From NCBI RefSeq assembly GCF_029210375.1, contig NZ_JARGER010000037.1:62001-126000 (forward strand): a stretch of 64,000 bases of DNA, given 5' to 3'. The translations under genes and the position numbers were made by a program. The notes beneath the pieces are model-generated. The model did no database searches. It was not told the DNA's origin and was given only the letters and a program-made list of their open reading frames with translations. Position 1 is the stretch's first letter. Every line of letters starts with the position of its first letter. Source of the DNA: Nocardioides sp. YIM 152315 (GTDB taxonomy: Bacteria > Actinomycetota > Actinomycetes > Propionibacteriales > Nocardioidaceae). Of this stretch, positions 1 through 7,736 are shown piece after piece.

Positions 1-1035
1 GACGACCGCTACACCCTGGTCGTCGACTACGCGGGCACGCCGCGGCCGGTGCCGGCTCCGACGAAGCGCCAGGACTTCGACACGACCGGCTGGACCACGA
101 CACCCGACGGCGAGGTCTGGACCATGCAGGAGCCGTACGGCGCCTACTCCTGGTACGCCGTCAACGACCAGCCGTCGGACAAGGCGCTCTACTCGTTCCG
201 CATCTCGGTCCCGTCGCCGTGGGTGGGCGTCGCGAACGGCCGGCTGCTCTCGCGCGCGGAGCGCAACGGGAGCACAGTCACCCGCTGGGCACTCGACGAG
301 CCGGCGTCGTCGTACCTCGTCACGATCGCGATCGGCGACCTGGTGATGACGGAGGACCGCTCGGCGTCGGGCGTGCCGATGACCTACTGGACGCCGCGCG
401 GGCGCGCCGACCTCCTCGAGCGGGTGCGGCTGGCGCCGGCCGGCCTCGGGTGGCTGGAGGAGCGACTCGGCGCCTTCCCGTTCAGCTCGCTGGGGTTCCT
501 CGTCGTCGAGTCGAAGAGCGGCATGGAGACCCAGACCATGATCACGCTCGGCGACACCCGGTACGCCACCTCGCCCGAGGTGCTCGTGCACGAGATGGCA
601 CACCAGTGGTACGGCGACCAGGTCACCCCGGTCGACTGGCGCGACGTCTGGATGAACGAGGGCATGGCGATGTTCCTCCAGGCCACCTGGCAGGACCAGC
701 TCCAGGACCAGCCGATCGAGCAGACCATGGACTACTGGGCCGAGCTCGACGCGCAGCTGCGCGAGGACTACGGGCCGCCGGCCAACTACGACGCCGACGC
801 CTTCGGCGGCTCCAACGTCTACACCAGCCCCGCGCTGATGTGGGACGAGCTGCGCAAGCGGATCGGCGACGACCTCTTCTGGCGGCTCGTCCGCGACTGG
901 CCGGCCGCCCACGACAACGGCAACGCCGACTACGACGACATCACCGCCTGGTGGTCGGAGCAGTCGGGCGAGGACCTGTCGGGCCTCTTCGACGACTGGC
1001 TGCTCGGCGAGACCACGCCCGAGCGGAGCTCCTGA
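1..1035 (+). CDS. M1-family zinc metallopeptidase, 5'-truncated by window edge
   Basis: C-terminal 344 codons of an M1 (gluzincin) aminopeptidase; the frame is open from base 1, so the true start lies outside. The zinc/catalytic motif HEMAHQW begins at base 589 and is followed about 20 residues later by WMNEGMA, whose Glu is the third zinc ligand in this family. The protein ends about 140 residues after the zinc site (LLGETTPERSS), so it lacks the long C-terminal domain of PepN-type enzymes and resembles the short, usually exported actinobacterial M1 peptidases; export cannot be checked without the N-terminus. Expected role: hydrolysis of N-terminal residues from peptides. The following gene starts 58 bases later on the same strand. 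Confidence 0.93.
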   Translation, partial: DDRYTLVVDYAGTPRPVPAPTKRQDFDTTGWTTTPDGEVWTMQEPYGAYSWYAVNDQPSDKALYSFRISVPSPWVGVANGRLLSRAERNGSTVTRWALDEPASSYLVTIAIGDLVMTEDRSASGVPMTYWTPRGRADLLERVRLAPAGLGWLEERLGAFPFSSLGFLVVESKSGMETQTMITLGDTRYATSPEVLVHEMAHQWYGDQVTPVDWRDVWMNEGMAMFLQATWQDQLQDQPIEQTMDYWAELDAQLREDYGPPANYDADAFGGSNVYTSPALMWDELRKRIGDDLFWRLVRDWPAAHDNGNADYDDITAWWSEQSGEDLSGLFDDWLLGETTPERSS

Positions 1036-1093
1036 CGTCTGCCGCCAGCGGAATCGCTTGCCCAGCACGGACTTCCGCGACAGCGTGGCGGCC

Positions 1094-2077
1094 ATGAAGA
1101 TCCTCGTGCTCGGCGGTTCGGTGTTCCTCTCCCGTGCGGTCGCGGTCGACGCGGCCGCGCGCGGCCACGACGTGACGTGCGCCAACCGCGGCACGTCGGG
1201 CTCCGTGCCCGGCGGCGCGGCGCTCGTCCGCTGGGACCGCACCGAGGACGTGCCGGCCGAGCTCGCGGAGACGGCGTACGACGCGGTCGTCGACGTCGCC
1301 CGGATGCCCTCGTGGGTGCGCGCGGGAGTCGCGACGTGGCCGGGCGCCCACTGGGTGTTCGTCTCGACGGTCAACGTCTACGCCGACGACTCGATCCCCG
1401 GCGGCCGACCGGGCACGCTCCCCCTTCGCGACCCCCGGCCGGACGACGTCGACCTCGCGTCCGATCCCGAGGCGTACGGACCCATGAAGGTCGCGTGCGA
1501 GGAGGCCGTGCGTGCGGGCGCGGCGTCCTGGACCGTGATCCGGCCCGGCCTGATCGTCGGCCCGGGCGACCCGACCGGCCGCTTCACCTACTGGCCGGTG
1601 CGGCTCGCCGACGGCGGCGAGGCGCTGGCCGGCGGGACGCCCGACGACCGGATGCAGGTGATCGACGTCCGCGACCTGGCCGCGTGGATCGTCACCTGCG
1701 CGGAGCAGCGCACCTCCGGCGACTACGACGGCGTCGGGGAGGTGCTGCCGATCGGCGACCTCATCGCCCGCGTCCGCGTCGGCGTCGGCTCGGACACCAC
1801 CGTGACCTGGGTGCCACAGGAGTTCCTCTCCACGCAGGGCGTGGAGCCGTGGATGGGTCCCGAGGCGCTGCCGCTCTGGCTGCCCAGGCCTGAGTACGAC
1901 GGCCTCGGCAGCCACGACCCGGCGCCGTCGTACGCCGCCGGCCTGGTGCTGCGCCCGCTCGCGGACACCGCCCGCGACACTCTCGCCTGGGTGCGCGCCA
2001 CGTCGGACGCGCCCGTCACCGGGATCACCCGCGAGCGGGAGGCCGCGCTCCTCGCGGCGTGGCACGCCCGCGGCTGA
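1094..2077 (+). CDS. NAD(P)-dependent epimerase/dehydratase-family protein
   Basis: 327 residues of the extended short-chain dehydrogenase fold. The N-terminus MKILVLGGSVFLSRAVA is a Rossmann strand with a glycine-rich loop. Near residue 132 the YGPMKVACEEAV segment carries the catalytic Tyr-x3-Lys pair. Conserved VIRPGLIVGPGDPTGR and VIDVRDLAAWIV segments follow, as in sugar-nucleotide epimerase-like reductases. I chose ATG 1094 over an upstream in-frame TTG at 1058 because the Rossmann strand begins exactly there. The substrate is not predictable. It follows the M1 peptidase on the same strand and ends just before an 8-bp perfect hairpin at 2083-2101. Confidence 0.85.
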   Translation: MKILVLGGSVFLSRAVAVDAAARGHDVTCANRGTSGSVPGGAALVRWDRTEDVPAELAETAYDAVVDVARMPSWVRAGVATWPGAHWVFVSTVNVYADDSIPGGRPGTLPLRDPRPDDVDLASDPEAYGPMKVACEEAVRAGAASWTVIRPGLIVGPGDPTGRFTYWPVRLADGGEALAGGTPDDRMQVIDVRDLAAWIVTCAEQRTSGDYDGVGEVLPIGDLIARVRVGVGSDTTVTWVPQEFLSTQGVEPWMGPEALPLWLPRPEYDGLGSHDPAPSYAAGLVLRPLADTARDTLAWVRATSDAPVTGITREREAALLAAWHARG

Positions 2078-2082
2078 TCGTC

Positions 2083-2101
2083 GGCAGGTGCATCACCTGC
2101 C
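2083..2101 (+). terminator. Perfect hairpin after the epimerase gene
   Basis: GGCAGGTG, loop CAT, CACCTGCC: an 8-bp perfect stem six bases after the stop codon. There is no T-run, as is common for actinobacterial terminators. It could instead be an operator for the next gene, whose -10 box lies 57 bases downstream. Confidence 0.45.
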
Positions 2102-2157
2102 AACCCGGAGCATCAGCGACGGCAAGAGATGACGTCCGCCTGCGCTCGACCGAGCAC

Positions 2158-2163
2158 TAACCT
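2158..2163 (+). promoter_or_regulatory. -10 box TAACCT for a leaderless carboxyltransferase mRNA
   Basis: TAACCT lies six bases before the ATG at 2170, the spacing expected when transcription starts at the start codon. No convincing -35 hexamer was seen. The CGGAGG between box and ATG looks like a Shine-Dalgarno site but touches the ATG, too close to work as one. Confidence 0.5.
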
Positions 2164-2169
2164 CGGAGG

Positions 2170-3663
2170 ATGACGACCGCGCCGCGCCCCGCTCGACTCT
2201 CGGCCGCCGAGCTGATCGACCTGGTCCTCGACGAGGGCTCGTGGAGCTCGTGGGACACCGCCCCGGCGTACACCGACCTCAGCGACGAGTACGCCGCGGA
2301 ACTCGCCGTCGCCCGGGAGAAGAGCGGTGTCGACGAGTCGGTGCTCAGCGGCGAGGGGCTCATGCACGGCCGTCGGGTGGCGGTCGTCATGGGCGAGTTC
2401 CGCTTCCTGGCCGGGTCGATCGGGCGCGCCTCGGCCGACCGTCTGGTCGCCGCGGTCGAGCGGGCGACCCGCGAGGGCCTGCCGCTGCTCGCCGGGCCGG
2501 TCAGCGGCGGCACCCGGATGCAGGAGGGCACGCCGGCCTTCGTGCAGATGGTGCGGATCACCGAGGCGGTCGCGGCACACAAGGCGGCCGGGCTGCCCTA
2601 CCTCGTCTACCTGCGGCACCCGACGACCGGCGGCGTGATGGCGTCGTGGGGCTCCCTGGGCCACCTGACCGTGGGCGAGCCCGGCGCGCTGATCGGCTTC
2701 CTCGGGCCGCGCGTCTACGAGGCGCTCTACGGCAGGCCGTTCCCGGAGGGCGTGCAGACCGCGGAGAACCTCTACGCGCACGGCATCCTCGACGCCGTCC
2801 TGCCGCCCGAGGAGATCGCGGGCATCCTCGACCGTGCGCTCGCGATCCTGCTGGCGCCGCGGCACGGCATCAAGCCGGTGCCCGCTCCGGTGCCGCTGAC
2901 GCCGCTGCCGGAGGTGGAGACCTGGGACTCCGTGGTGCGGTCGCGGCGCCCCGACCGCCCCGGCGTACGCCGCCTGCTGAGGTACGCCGCCAGCGACGTG
3001 ATCCCGCTCAACGGCACGGGCCAGGGCGAGCGTGACCCCGGCCTCCTGCTCGCGCTGGCGAGCTTCGGCCAGGCACCGTGCGTCTTCCTCGGGCAGGACC
3101 GGCGCGGCCAGACCGAGGAGCACCCGATGGGGCCCGAGGCGCTGCGCGAGGCCCAGCGCGGCATGCGGCTCGCCGCCGACCTCGGGCTCCCGCTGGTGAC
3201 CGTCATCGACACCCGCGGCGCGGCGCTGTCGGCCGAGGCGGAGAACGGCGGCATGGCCGGGGAGATCGCCCGCTGCCTCAACGAGCTCGTGACCGTCCGG
3301 GCGCCGACACTGTGCCTGATGCTCGGCGAGGGCAACGGCGGCGGAGCCCTGGCCTTCCTGCCCGCCGACCGGGTCATCGCGGCCCAGCACGCCTGGCTCT
3401 CCCCGCTGCCCCCCGAGGGCGCGAGCGCGATCGTGCACCGCGACCTCGACCACGCCCCGGAGATGGCCCGGGCCCAGAAGGTCCGCGCGCTCGACCTCCG
3501 CGACCGCGGCATCGTCGACCGCGTCGTCGCCGAGCTCCCCGACGCCGCCGACGAGCCCGAGGCGTTCTGCCAGCGCGTCGGCGCCGTCCTGGAGCACGAG
3601 CTGGCCGCGCTGCTCGACGCCGGGCCGGGCGCGCCGGCGGACCGGGCCCGGCGTTACGTGTAA
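2170..3663 (+). CDS. Acyl-CoA carboxyltransferase, fused beta- and alpha-type halves
   Basis: 497 residues. Residues of about 20-245 form an AccD-like crotonase-fold half (VAVVMGEFRFLAGSIG, GPVSGGTRMQEG, GGVMASWGSLGH). Residues of about 255-497 form an AccA-like half (VTVIDTRGAALSAEAE, GGMAGEIARCLNEL, MLGEGNGGGALAFLPADR). The family transfers carboxyl from carboxybiotin to acetyl-CoA or propionyl-CoA to give malonyl- or methylmalonyl-CoA. The N-terminal cysteine zinc ribbon of E. coli AccD is absent, as in many actinobacterial carboxyltransferases. No biotin carboxylase or biotin carrier gene is adjacent, so it must work with a partner encoded elsewhere. Confidence 0.88.
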   Translation: MTTAPRPARLSAAELIDLVLDEGSWSSWDTAPAYTDLSDEYAAELAVAREKSGVDESVLSGEGLMHGRRVAVVMGEFRFLAGSIGRASADRLVAAVERATREGLPLLAGPVSGGTRMQEGTPAFVQMVRITEAVAAHKAAGLPYLVYLRHPTTGGVMASWGSLGHLTVGEPGALIGFLGPRVYEALYGRPFPEGVQTAENLYAHGILDAVLPPEEIAGILDRALAILLAPRHGIKPVPAPVPLTPLPEVETWDSVVRSRRPDRPGVRRLLRYAASDVIPLNGTGQGERDPGLLLALASFGQAPCVFLGQDRRGQTEEHPMGPEALREAQRGMRLAADLGLPLVTVIDTRGAALSAEAENGGMAGEIARCLNELVTVRAPTLCLMLGEGNGGGALAFLPADRVIAAQHAWLSPLPPEGASAIVHRDLDHAPEMARAQKVRALDLRDRGIVDRVVAELPDAADEPEAFCQRVGAVLEHELAALLDAGPGAPADRARRYV

Positions 3664-3726
3664 CGGGGGATCGTGGGATCTTCCACCCCGTCATAACGGG
3701 GTCGCAGAACCCACAACACCCCGTTA
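3661..3726. repeat. Alternating TAACGGGG/CCCCGTTA arms after the carboxyltransferase gene
   Basis: Outer arms TAACGGGG (3661-3668) and CCCCGTTA (3719-3726) flank a compact hairpin ACCCCGT-CATA-ACGGGGT (3685-3702). The first arm contains the stop codon of the carboxyltransferase gene. The inner hairpin may terminate transcription; the outer pairing would give a nested alternative structure. Confidence 0.5.
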
Positions 3727-3765
3727 CAGCGGTCGCACCCGCGCCGCCGCGGCACTAGAACACGT

Positions 3766-3771
3766 TACAGT
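3766..3771 (+). promoter_or_regulatory. -10 box TACAGT in front of a mini-ORF
   Basis: TACAGT stands seven bases before ATG 3779, matching the leaderless-promoter pattern seen at many genes here. Downstream lies only a series of very short overlapping ORFs running into the family I palindrome, so the transcript would be a small RNA or encode peptides. Confidence 0.4.
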
Positions 3772-3778
3772 CCGGCGC

Positions 3779-3829
3779 ATGGCCGCGGCACCGGTGGTCA
3801 ACGCGGGACGCAGGTTCATCAAGGGATGA
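3779..3829 (+). CDS. Possible 16-residue peptide (mini-ORF a)
   Basis: ATG 3779 opens a 16-codon frame, MAAAPVVNAGRRFIKG, whose stop TGA overlaps the next ATG (ATGA). It ends inside the left arm of the family I palindrome, and the second palindrome copy near 61.4 kb is read in the same way up to a GFIKG-stop. I have no homologue in mind and no proof of translation; the support is the leaderless -10 box and the stop/start overlaps. Confidence 0.25.
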   Translation: MAAAPVVNAGRRFIKG

Positions 3830-3898
3830 CGGTCGAGCCGCGCCTCCCACGGTGAGCTCGGCCAGAGAGGCGCGTCTTCGCCTTCATCCCTTGATGAA
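3815..3898. repeat. Family I palindromic element, copy 1 (84 bp)
   Basis: Perfect 15-bp inverted arms TTCATCAAGGGATGA (3815-3829) and TCATCCCTTGATGAA (3884-3898) enclose a nested stem CGCGCCTC/GAGGCGCG and the invariant core CGGTGAGCTCGGCC (3850-3863). A second copy of identical length, with the core at the same offset, lies at 61434-61517. On the plus strand a mini-ORF MTVEPRLPR (3826-3855) is followed, with a GTGA overlap, by GTG-started codons reading SSAREARLRLHPLM; the second copy encodes the same 14 residues with different codons. Both copies lie between convergent genes. Confidence 0.85.
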
Positions 3899-3943
3899 AC
3901 CCCGGCACGCCCGAGGAGCCCACGCCCGACGCCGCCGGCCGCG

Positions 3944-5356
3944 TCAGAAGAGCAGCGCGGTCCCGGGGTCCTCGAGCACGCCGGCCACGTCGGCCAGGAA
4001 CCGCGACCCCTTCTCGCCGTCGATGTGCCGGTGGTCGAAGGAGAGCGCCAGCGTCGTCACGTCGCGCGCCACGATCTCACCGGTCGCCTCGTCGACCCAC
4101 GGGCGCTTGTTGATCGCGCCGAAGCAGAGGATCGCCGACTCGCCGGGATTGATGATCGGGGTGCCCGCGTCGACGCCGAAGACGCCGACGTTGGTGATCG
4201 TGAACGTGCCGCCGCTCATCTCCGCGGGCTGCGTCTTGCCGGCCCGGGCGGTGTCCACGAGCGAGCCCAGCCCCCGGGCGAGCTCGACCAGCGAGAGCGA
4301 CTGCGCGTCCTTGACGTTCGGCACGACCAGCCCGCGCGGGGTGGCGGCGGCGATGCCGAGGTTGACGTAGCGCTTGTAGACGACCTCCTGCGCGGGCTCG
4401 TCCCACCAGGAGTTGATCTCCGGCGTACGCCCCATCGCGAGGAGGCACGCCCGCGCCAGCACCAGCAGCGGGCTGACCCGGACGTCGCGGAAGTCGCGGT
4501 GCCGCTTCACCCGCTCGACGAGCTCCATGGTCCGCGTGACGTCGACGGTGACCCACTCGGTGACGTGCGGGCTGGTGAAGGCGGACTGGCTCATCGCCTG
4601 CGCCATCATCTTGCGCACGCCCTTGACCGGCTCGCGGCTCTCGCGCTCGCCGGTGGGAACCGGCTCTGGGGACGGTAGCTGCGCAACGTCCTCGACCACC
4701 GTTCCGGCCGCGGCCTGCACGTCCTCGCGCGAGACGGTCCCGTTCGGCCCCGACGGCGTCAGGGTGGTGAGGTCCACGCCGAGGTCCTTGGCCAGCTTGC
4801 GCACGGGCGGCTTGGCGAGCACCCGGACGTCGGCGGCCGACGCGGCCGGGGCCACCGACTGCGCGGGCACGGCCTCGGGCGCCGGCTCGGCCTCGACCAT
4901 CGGCGGCGTCACACCCGGCTCGAACGCCGCCTGGGCCTGCATGTGTGCGGCCGCCGCGCCCGACGACACCTTGCGCGCGCGGCGCACCGGACCGCGGTCG
5001 GCCTTGTTGCGGCCGACCAGCGACTCGCCCTCCCCACCTCCGGAGGCGGCCGGGTTGGAGAGGTCGATCTCGGCGGCATCGGAGTCTCGAGACGGCTGCT
5101 GCGCAACCTCCTCGACCGCCGATGCGTCGCCGATCGCGATGATGGGCGTCCCGACGGGGATGGTCTCTCCCTCGGGCACCAGCAGCGCGCTCACGGTGCC
5201 GGCGTACGGCGAGGGCAGCTCGACGATCGACTTCGCGGTCTCGATCTCGACGACGATGTCGTTGATCGCGACCTCGTCACCGACCTCGACCTTCCAGCTG
5301 ACGATCTCGGCCTCGGTCAGGCCCTCGCCCACGTCGGGCAGCTTGTACTCCGGCAT
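3944..5356 (-). CDS. bkdC: 2-oxoacid dehydrogenase E2 (dihydrolipoyl acyltransferase)
   Basis: 470-residue E2 subunit of a branched-chain 2-oxoacid or related dehydrogenase complex. Residues 1-78 form one lipoyl domain with the lipoylated Lys in EIETAKS (K42). A peripheral-subunit-binding domain lies at about 175-215 (VRKLAKDLGVDLTTL, GTVSREDV). The C-terminal catalytic domain ends with DHRHIDG, the His/Asp acyltransferase motif. The ATG at 5356 overlaps the E1beta stop in TGATG, so the two are translationally coupled. Two linkers, residues 79-92 and 219-232, are encoded by family III repeat copies and read AVEEVAQQPSRDS and VVEDVAQLPSPEP. The branched-chain assignment rests on subunit layout and is less sure than the E2 call. 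Confidence 0.9.
   Translation of the reverse strand: MPEYKLPDVGEGLTEAEIVSWKVEVGDEVAINDIVVEIETAKSIVELPSPYAGTVSALLVPEGETIPVGTPIIAIGDASAVEEVAQQPSRDSDAAEIDLSNPAASGGGEGESLVGRNKADRGPVRRARKVSSGAAAAHMQAQAAFEPGVTPPMVEAEPAPEAVPAQSVAPAASAADVRVLAKPPVRKLAKDLGVDLTTLTPSGPNGTVSREDVQAAAGTVVEDVAQLPSPEPVPTGERESREPVKGVRKMMAQAMSQSAFTSPHVTEWVTVDVTRTMELVERVKRHRDFRDVRVSPLLVLARACLLAMGRTPEINSWWDEPAQEVVYKRYVNLGIAAATPRGLVVPNVKDAQSLSLVELARGLGSLVDTARAGKTQPAEMSGGTFTITNVGVFGVDAGTPIINPGESAILCFGAINKRPWVDEATGEIVARDVTTLALSFDHRHIDGEKGSRFLADVAGVLEDPGTALLF
4662..4700. repeat. Family III palindromic element inside the E2 gene (copy a)
   Basis: The right arm TCCTCGACCACC and stem GGACG/CGTCC around TAGCTGCGCAA match the family III pattern; the left arm is worn (GGCTCTGG). 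It encodes the linker after the subunit-binding domain of E2, in frame. Other copies: 5081-5120, 10750-10788, 56111-56152. Confidence 0.6.
5081..5120. repeat. Family III palindromic element inside the E2 gene (copy b)
   Basis: TCTCGAGACGG, a TGC/GCA stem, then CTCCTCGACCGCC: the same arms as the intergenic copy at 10750-10788 with a different hairpin tip. It encodes the linker directly after the lipoyl domain, in frame, and shares GCTGCGCAAC with copy a. Confidence 0.7.
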
Positions 5357-6339
5357 CAGAACCCCACGGATCGGTCGACGGCATCCAGGACCCGGTCGAG
5401 GTCGGGGAGGAAGTCCTCCTCGATCCGCGACGGCGGGTAGGGCGTGTCGAACGCACCGACCCGCAGCACCGGTGCCTCGAGCGAGTAGAAGCACTCCTCG
5501 GTGATCCGCGCGGCGAGCTCGGCGCCCATGCCGAGGTTGACGTGCGCCTCGTGGGTGACGACCACGCGACCGGTACGGCGTACCGACTCGTAGACGGGCC
5601 CCATGTCGAGCGGCGACAGCGTGCGCAGGTCGACGACCTCGAGCGAGCGTCCCTCGCCCGCAGCCGCCTCGGCCGCCTTGAGCGCGGTCTTCACCGTCGG
5701 TCCATAGGCGAGCACGGTGACGTCGGTCCCGGTGCGCACCACCCGGGACGTGAGCAGCGGCTCGGGGGTAGCGGTGTCGTCGAGCTCGGCCTTGTCGGCG
5801 TGGTACTGCCGCTTCGGCTCGAGGAAGATCACCGGGTCGTCGGAGGCGATGGCCTGCTGGATCATCCAGTAGCCGTCGACCGGGTTGGAGCAGGCGACCA
5901 CCTTGAGGCCGGGGGTGTGCGCGAACTGCGCCTCCGGCGACTCGCTGTGGTGCTCGACCGCGCCGATGCCGCCGCCGAACGGGATGCGGATGACCATCGG
6001 CATCTTCAGCTTGCCCTGCGAGCGGAACTGGATCTTCGCGACCTGGCACACGATCTGGTCGTAGGCCGGGTAGACGAAGCCGTCGAACTGGATCTCGACG
6101 ACCGGGCGGTAGCCGCGCAGCGCGAGCCCGACCGCCGTGCCGACGATGCCGGACTCGGCGAGCGGGCTGTCGATGACCCGGTCCTCGCCGAAGTCCTTCT
6201 GCAGCCCGTCGGTGATCCGGAAGACGCCGCCGAGCTTGCCGACGTCCTCTCCCATGAGCAGGACCTTGGGGTCGTCCTCCATCGCCTTGCGCAGGCCCAT
6301 GTTGAGCGCCTTCGCGAGCGTGACCTTCTGGGTGGTCAT
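5356..6339 (-). CDS. bkdB: 2-oxoacid dehydrogenase E1 component, beta subunit
   Basis: 327 residues, transketolase-like pyrimidine-binding domain followed by the transketolase C-terminal domain. Visible family segments include LLMGEDVGKLGGVFRITDGL, DSPLAESGIVGTAVGLALRG, PVVEIQFDGFVYPAYDQIV and RIPFGGGIGAVEHHSES. With the alpha subunit it forms the thiamin-diphosphate-dependent decarboxylase that loads acyl groups on the E2 lipoyl arm. The middle gene of an E1alpha-E1beta-E2 operon: one base separates it from the alpha gene and its stop overlaps the E2 start. No E3 (lipoamide dehydrogenase) gene is in the operon. Confidence 0.92.
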   Translation of the reverse strand: MTTQKVTLAKALNMGLRKAMEDDPKVLLMGEDVGKLGGVFRITDGLQKDFGEDRVIDSPLAESGIVGTAVGLALRGYRPVVEIQFDGFVYPAYDQIVCQVAKIQFRSQGKLKMPMVIRIPFGGGIGAVEHHSESPEAQFAHTPGLKVVACSNPVDGYWMIQQAIASDDPVIFLEPKRQYHADKAELDDTATPEPLLTSRVVRTGTDVTVLAYGPTVKTALKAAEAAAGEGRSLEVVDLRTLSPLDMGPVYESVRRTGRVVVTHEAHVNLGMGAELAARITEECFYSLEAPVLRVGAFDTPYPPSRIEEDFLPDLDRVLDAVDRSVGF

Positions 6340-6340
6340 G

Positions 6341-7528
6341 TCAGCGAGCCCCCTCGAACGAGTCGAGGTACGCCGCGAAGCCGTCGCGCTGGGTCTGCAG
6401 CTCGTCGGTCAGCTCGGAGTACACGTGGTCGAAGATCGACAGCGGCGACGGGTCCGGCAGCGCCTTGCAGCCCTCGCGCAGGTGGACGCCGAGGTCGTCG
6501 GCCTCCGCCTGCACCGACGCGAAGAAGGCGTCGTCGGCGAGCCCGTTGCGCCGCAGGTAGACCTCGACCCGCGCGATCGGGTCCTTGAGCTTCCACCGCT
6601 CCAGGTCGTCGGAGAGCCGGTAGCGGGTCGGGTCGTCGGTCGTGGTGTGGGCACCCATCCGATAGGTGTAGGCCTCCACGAACGTCGGGCCCTGACCGTC
6701 GCGGGCGCGCTGCAGGGCCGCCTGCGTCACGGCGTACGTCGCGAGCACGTCGTTGCCGTCGACCCGGACTCCCGGGAAGCCGAAGCCGAGAGCCCGCTGG
6801 TAGAGAGGGATCCGGGACTGGCGCTCGAAGGGCTCCGAGATGGCCCACTGGTTGTTCTGGCAGAAGAACACGACCGGGGCGTTGTACGACGCCGCGAAGA
6901 CGAACGACTCGTTGACGTCGCCCTGCGAGGAGGCGCCGTCGCCGAAGTGCGCGATCACCGCCGTGTCGCGGTCGGCGTCGCCGGTGCCGACGAGGCCGTC
7001 GCGCTGGACGCCCATGGCGTAGCCGGTCGCGTGCAGGGTCTGCGCGCCGATCACGATCGTGTAGAGGCCGAAGTTCTTCTCCGCCGGGTCCCAGCCGCCC
7101 TGGTCGACGCCGCGGAAGAGGCCGAGGAGGTCGAGCGGGTCGACGCCGCGGCACCAGGCGACGCCGTGCTCGCGGTAGGTGGGGAACACGAAGTCCTGCG
7201 GGCGCAGTGCGCGGCCCGCGCCCACCTGGGCGGCCTCCTGGCCGAGCAGCTGGGCCCAGATGCCGAGCTCGCCGTGGCGCTGGAGCGCGGTGGCCTCGAC
7301 GTCGATGCGCCGGGTCAGCACCATGTCGCGGTAGAAGCCGCGGATGACCTCGTCCTCGGGCTCTCCGCCCGTGTCGAAGCGGAACTCCGCGTGGTCGACG
7401 CGCTCACCCTCGGGGGTGAGGAGCTGCACGAGCTCTGGCCCGCCGTCCTGCTGGGAGGGGCCGAAGACCTCGACGAGGTCGGGGCCGAAGCCGTCACCGC
7501 CCTCGCGTGGGGCTGATTGCTGGGTCAC
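6341..7528 (-). CDS. bkdA: 2-oxoacid dehydrogenase E1 component, alpha subunit
   Basis: 395 residues of the E1alpha family. The thiamin-diphosphate motif is GDGASSQGDVNESFVFAASY through QNNQWAIS (GDG-x(n)-NN). YTYRMGAHTTTDDPTRYR is the segment that contains the regulatory Ser/Thr loop in mitochondrial homologues. I chose GTG 7528 because AAGGAG stands five bases before it and because upstream in-frame sequence is proline-rich and unlike the family. First gene of the operon. The LLGQEAAQVGAGRAL and HGVAWCRG regions fit branched-chain or actinobacterial pyruvate-type E1alpha; substrate is not settled by sequence alone. Confidence 0.92.
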   Translation of the reverse strand: MTQQSAPREGGDGFGPDLVEVFGPSQQDGGPELVQLLTPEGERVDHAEFRFDTGGEPEDEVIRGFYRDMVLTRRIDVEATALQRHGELGIWAQLLGQEAAQVGAGRALRPQDFVFPTYREHGVAWCRGVDPLDLLGLFRGVDQGGWDPAEKNFGLYTIVIGAQTLHATGYAMGVQRDGLVGTGDADRDTAVIAHFGDGASSQGDVNESFVFAASYNAPVVFFCQNNQWAISEPFERQSRIPLYQRALGFGFPGVRVDGNDVLATYAVTQAALQRARDGQGPTFVEAYTYRMGAHTTTDDPTRYRLSDDLERWKLKDPIARVEVYLRRNGLADDAFFASVQAEADDLGVHLREGCKALPDPSPLSIFDHVYSELTDELQTQRDGFAAYLDSFEGAR

Positions 7529-7724
7529 GTGCACTCCTTCGAGGTCACCGGCGTGGCGGGGTCTCCGCGTGCCGAGGTCAGGTGCTCCGGGGGCGGGGCG
7601 CGGGGGTGGTGCGTCCTGTGACCCGGAGCACAACGTGCACGGGCAAAAGTACCCGCGTGACGATGCCCGCCGCCAATCCGCCCCGGTCGGCCGGACATCG
7701 CGACGGGTCGCGTCCTGGCGAAGC

Positions 7725-7730
7725 TAGGGT
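7725..7730 (+). promoter_or_regulatory. -10 box TAGGGT, leaderless start at a 15-codon upstream ORF
   Basis: TAGGGT is six bases before ATG 7737, so the transcript would begin at the upstream ORF rather than at the regulator's own GTG 44 bases later. Confidence 0.5.
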
Positions 7731-7736
7731 CGGGAC

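Noticed and set aside
2113..3597. 494-codon open frame on the minus strand opposite the carboxyltransferase
   Set aside because: Shadow of a high-GC gene: low-complexity Arg/Gly/Ala/His composition, no motifs, while the plus strand has clear family blocks.
3815..3898. Minus-strand reading of family I (FIKG...RASxAELTxG) as the coding strand
   Set aside because: It shares the silent positions, but has a stop in copy 1 and two or more amino-acid changes, whereas the plus-strand 14 codons have none.
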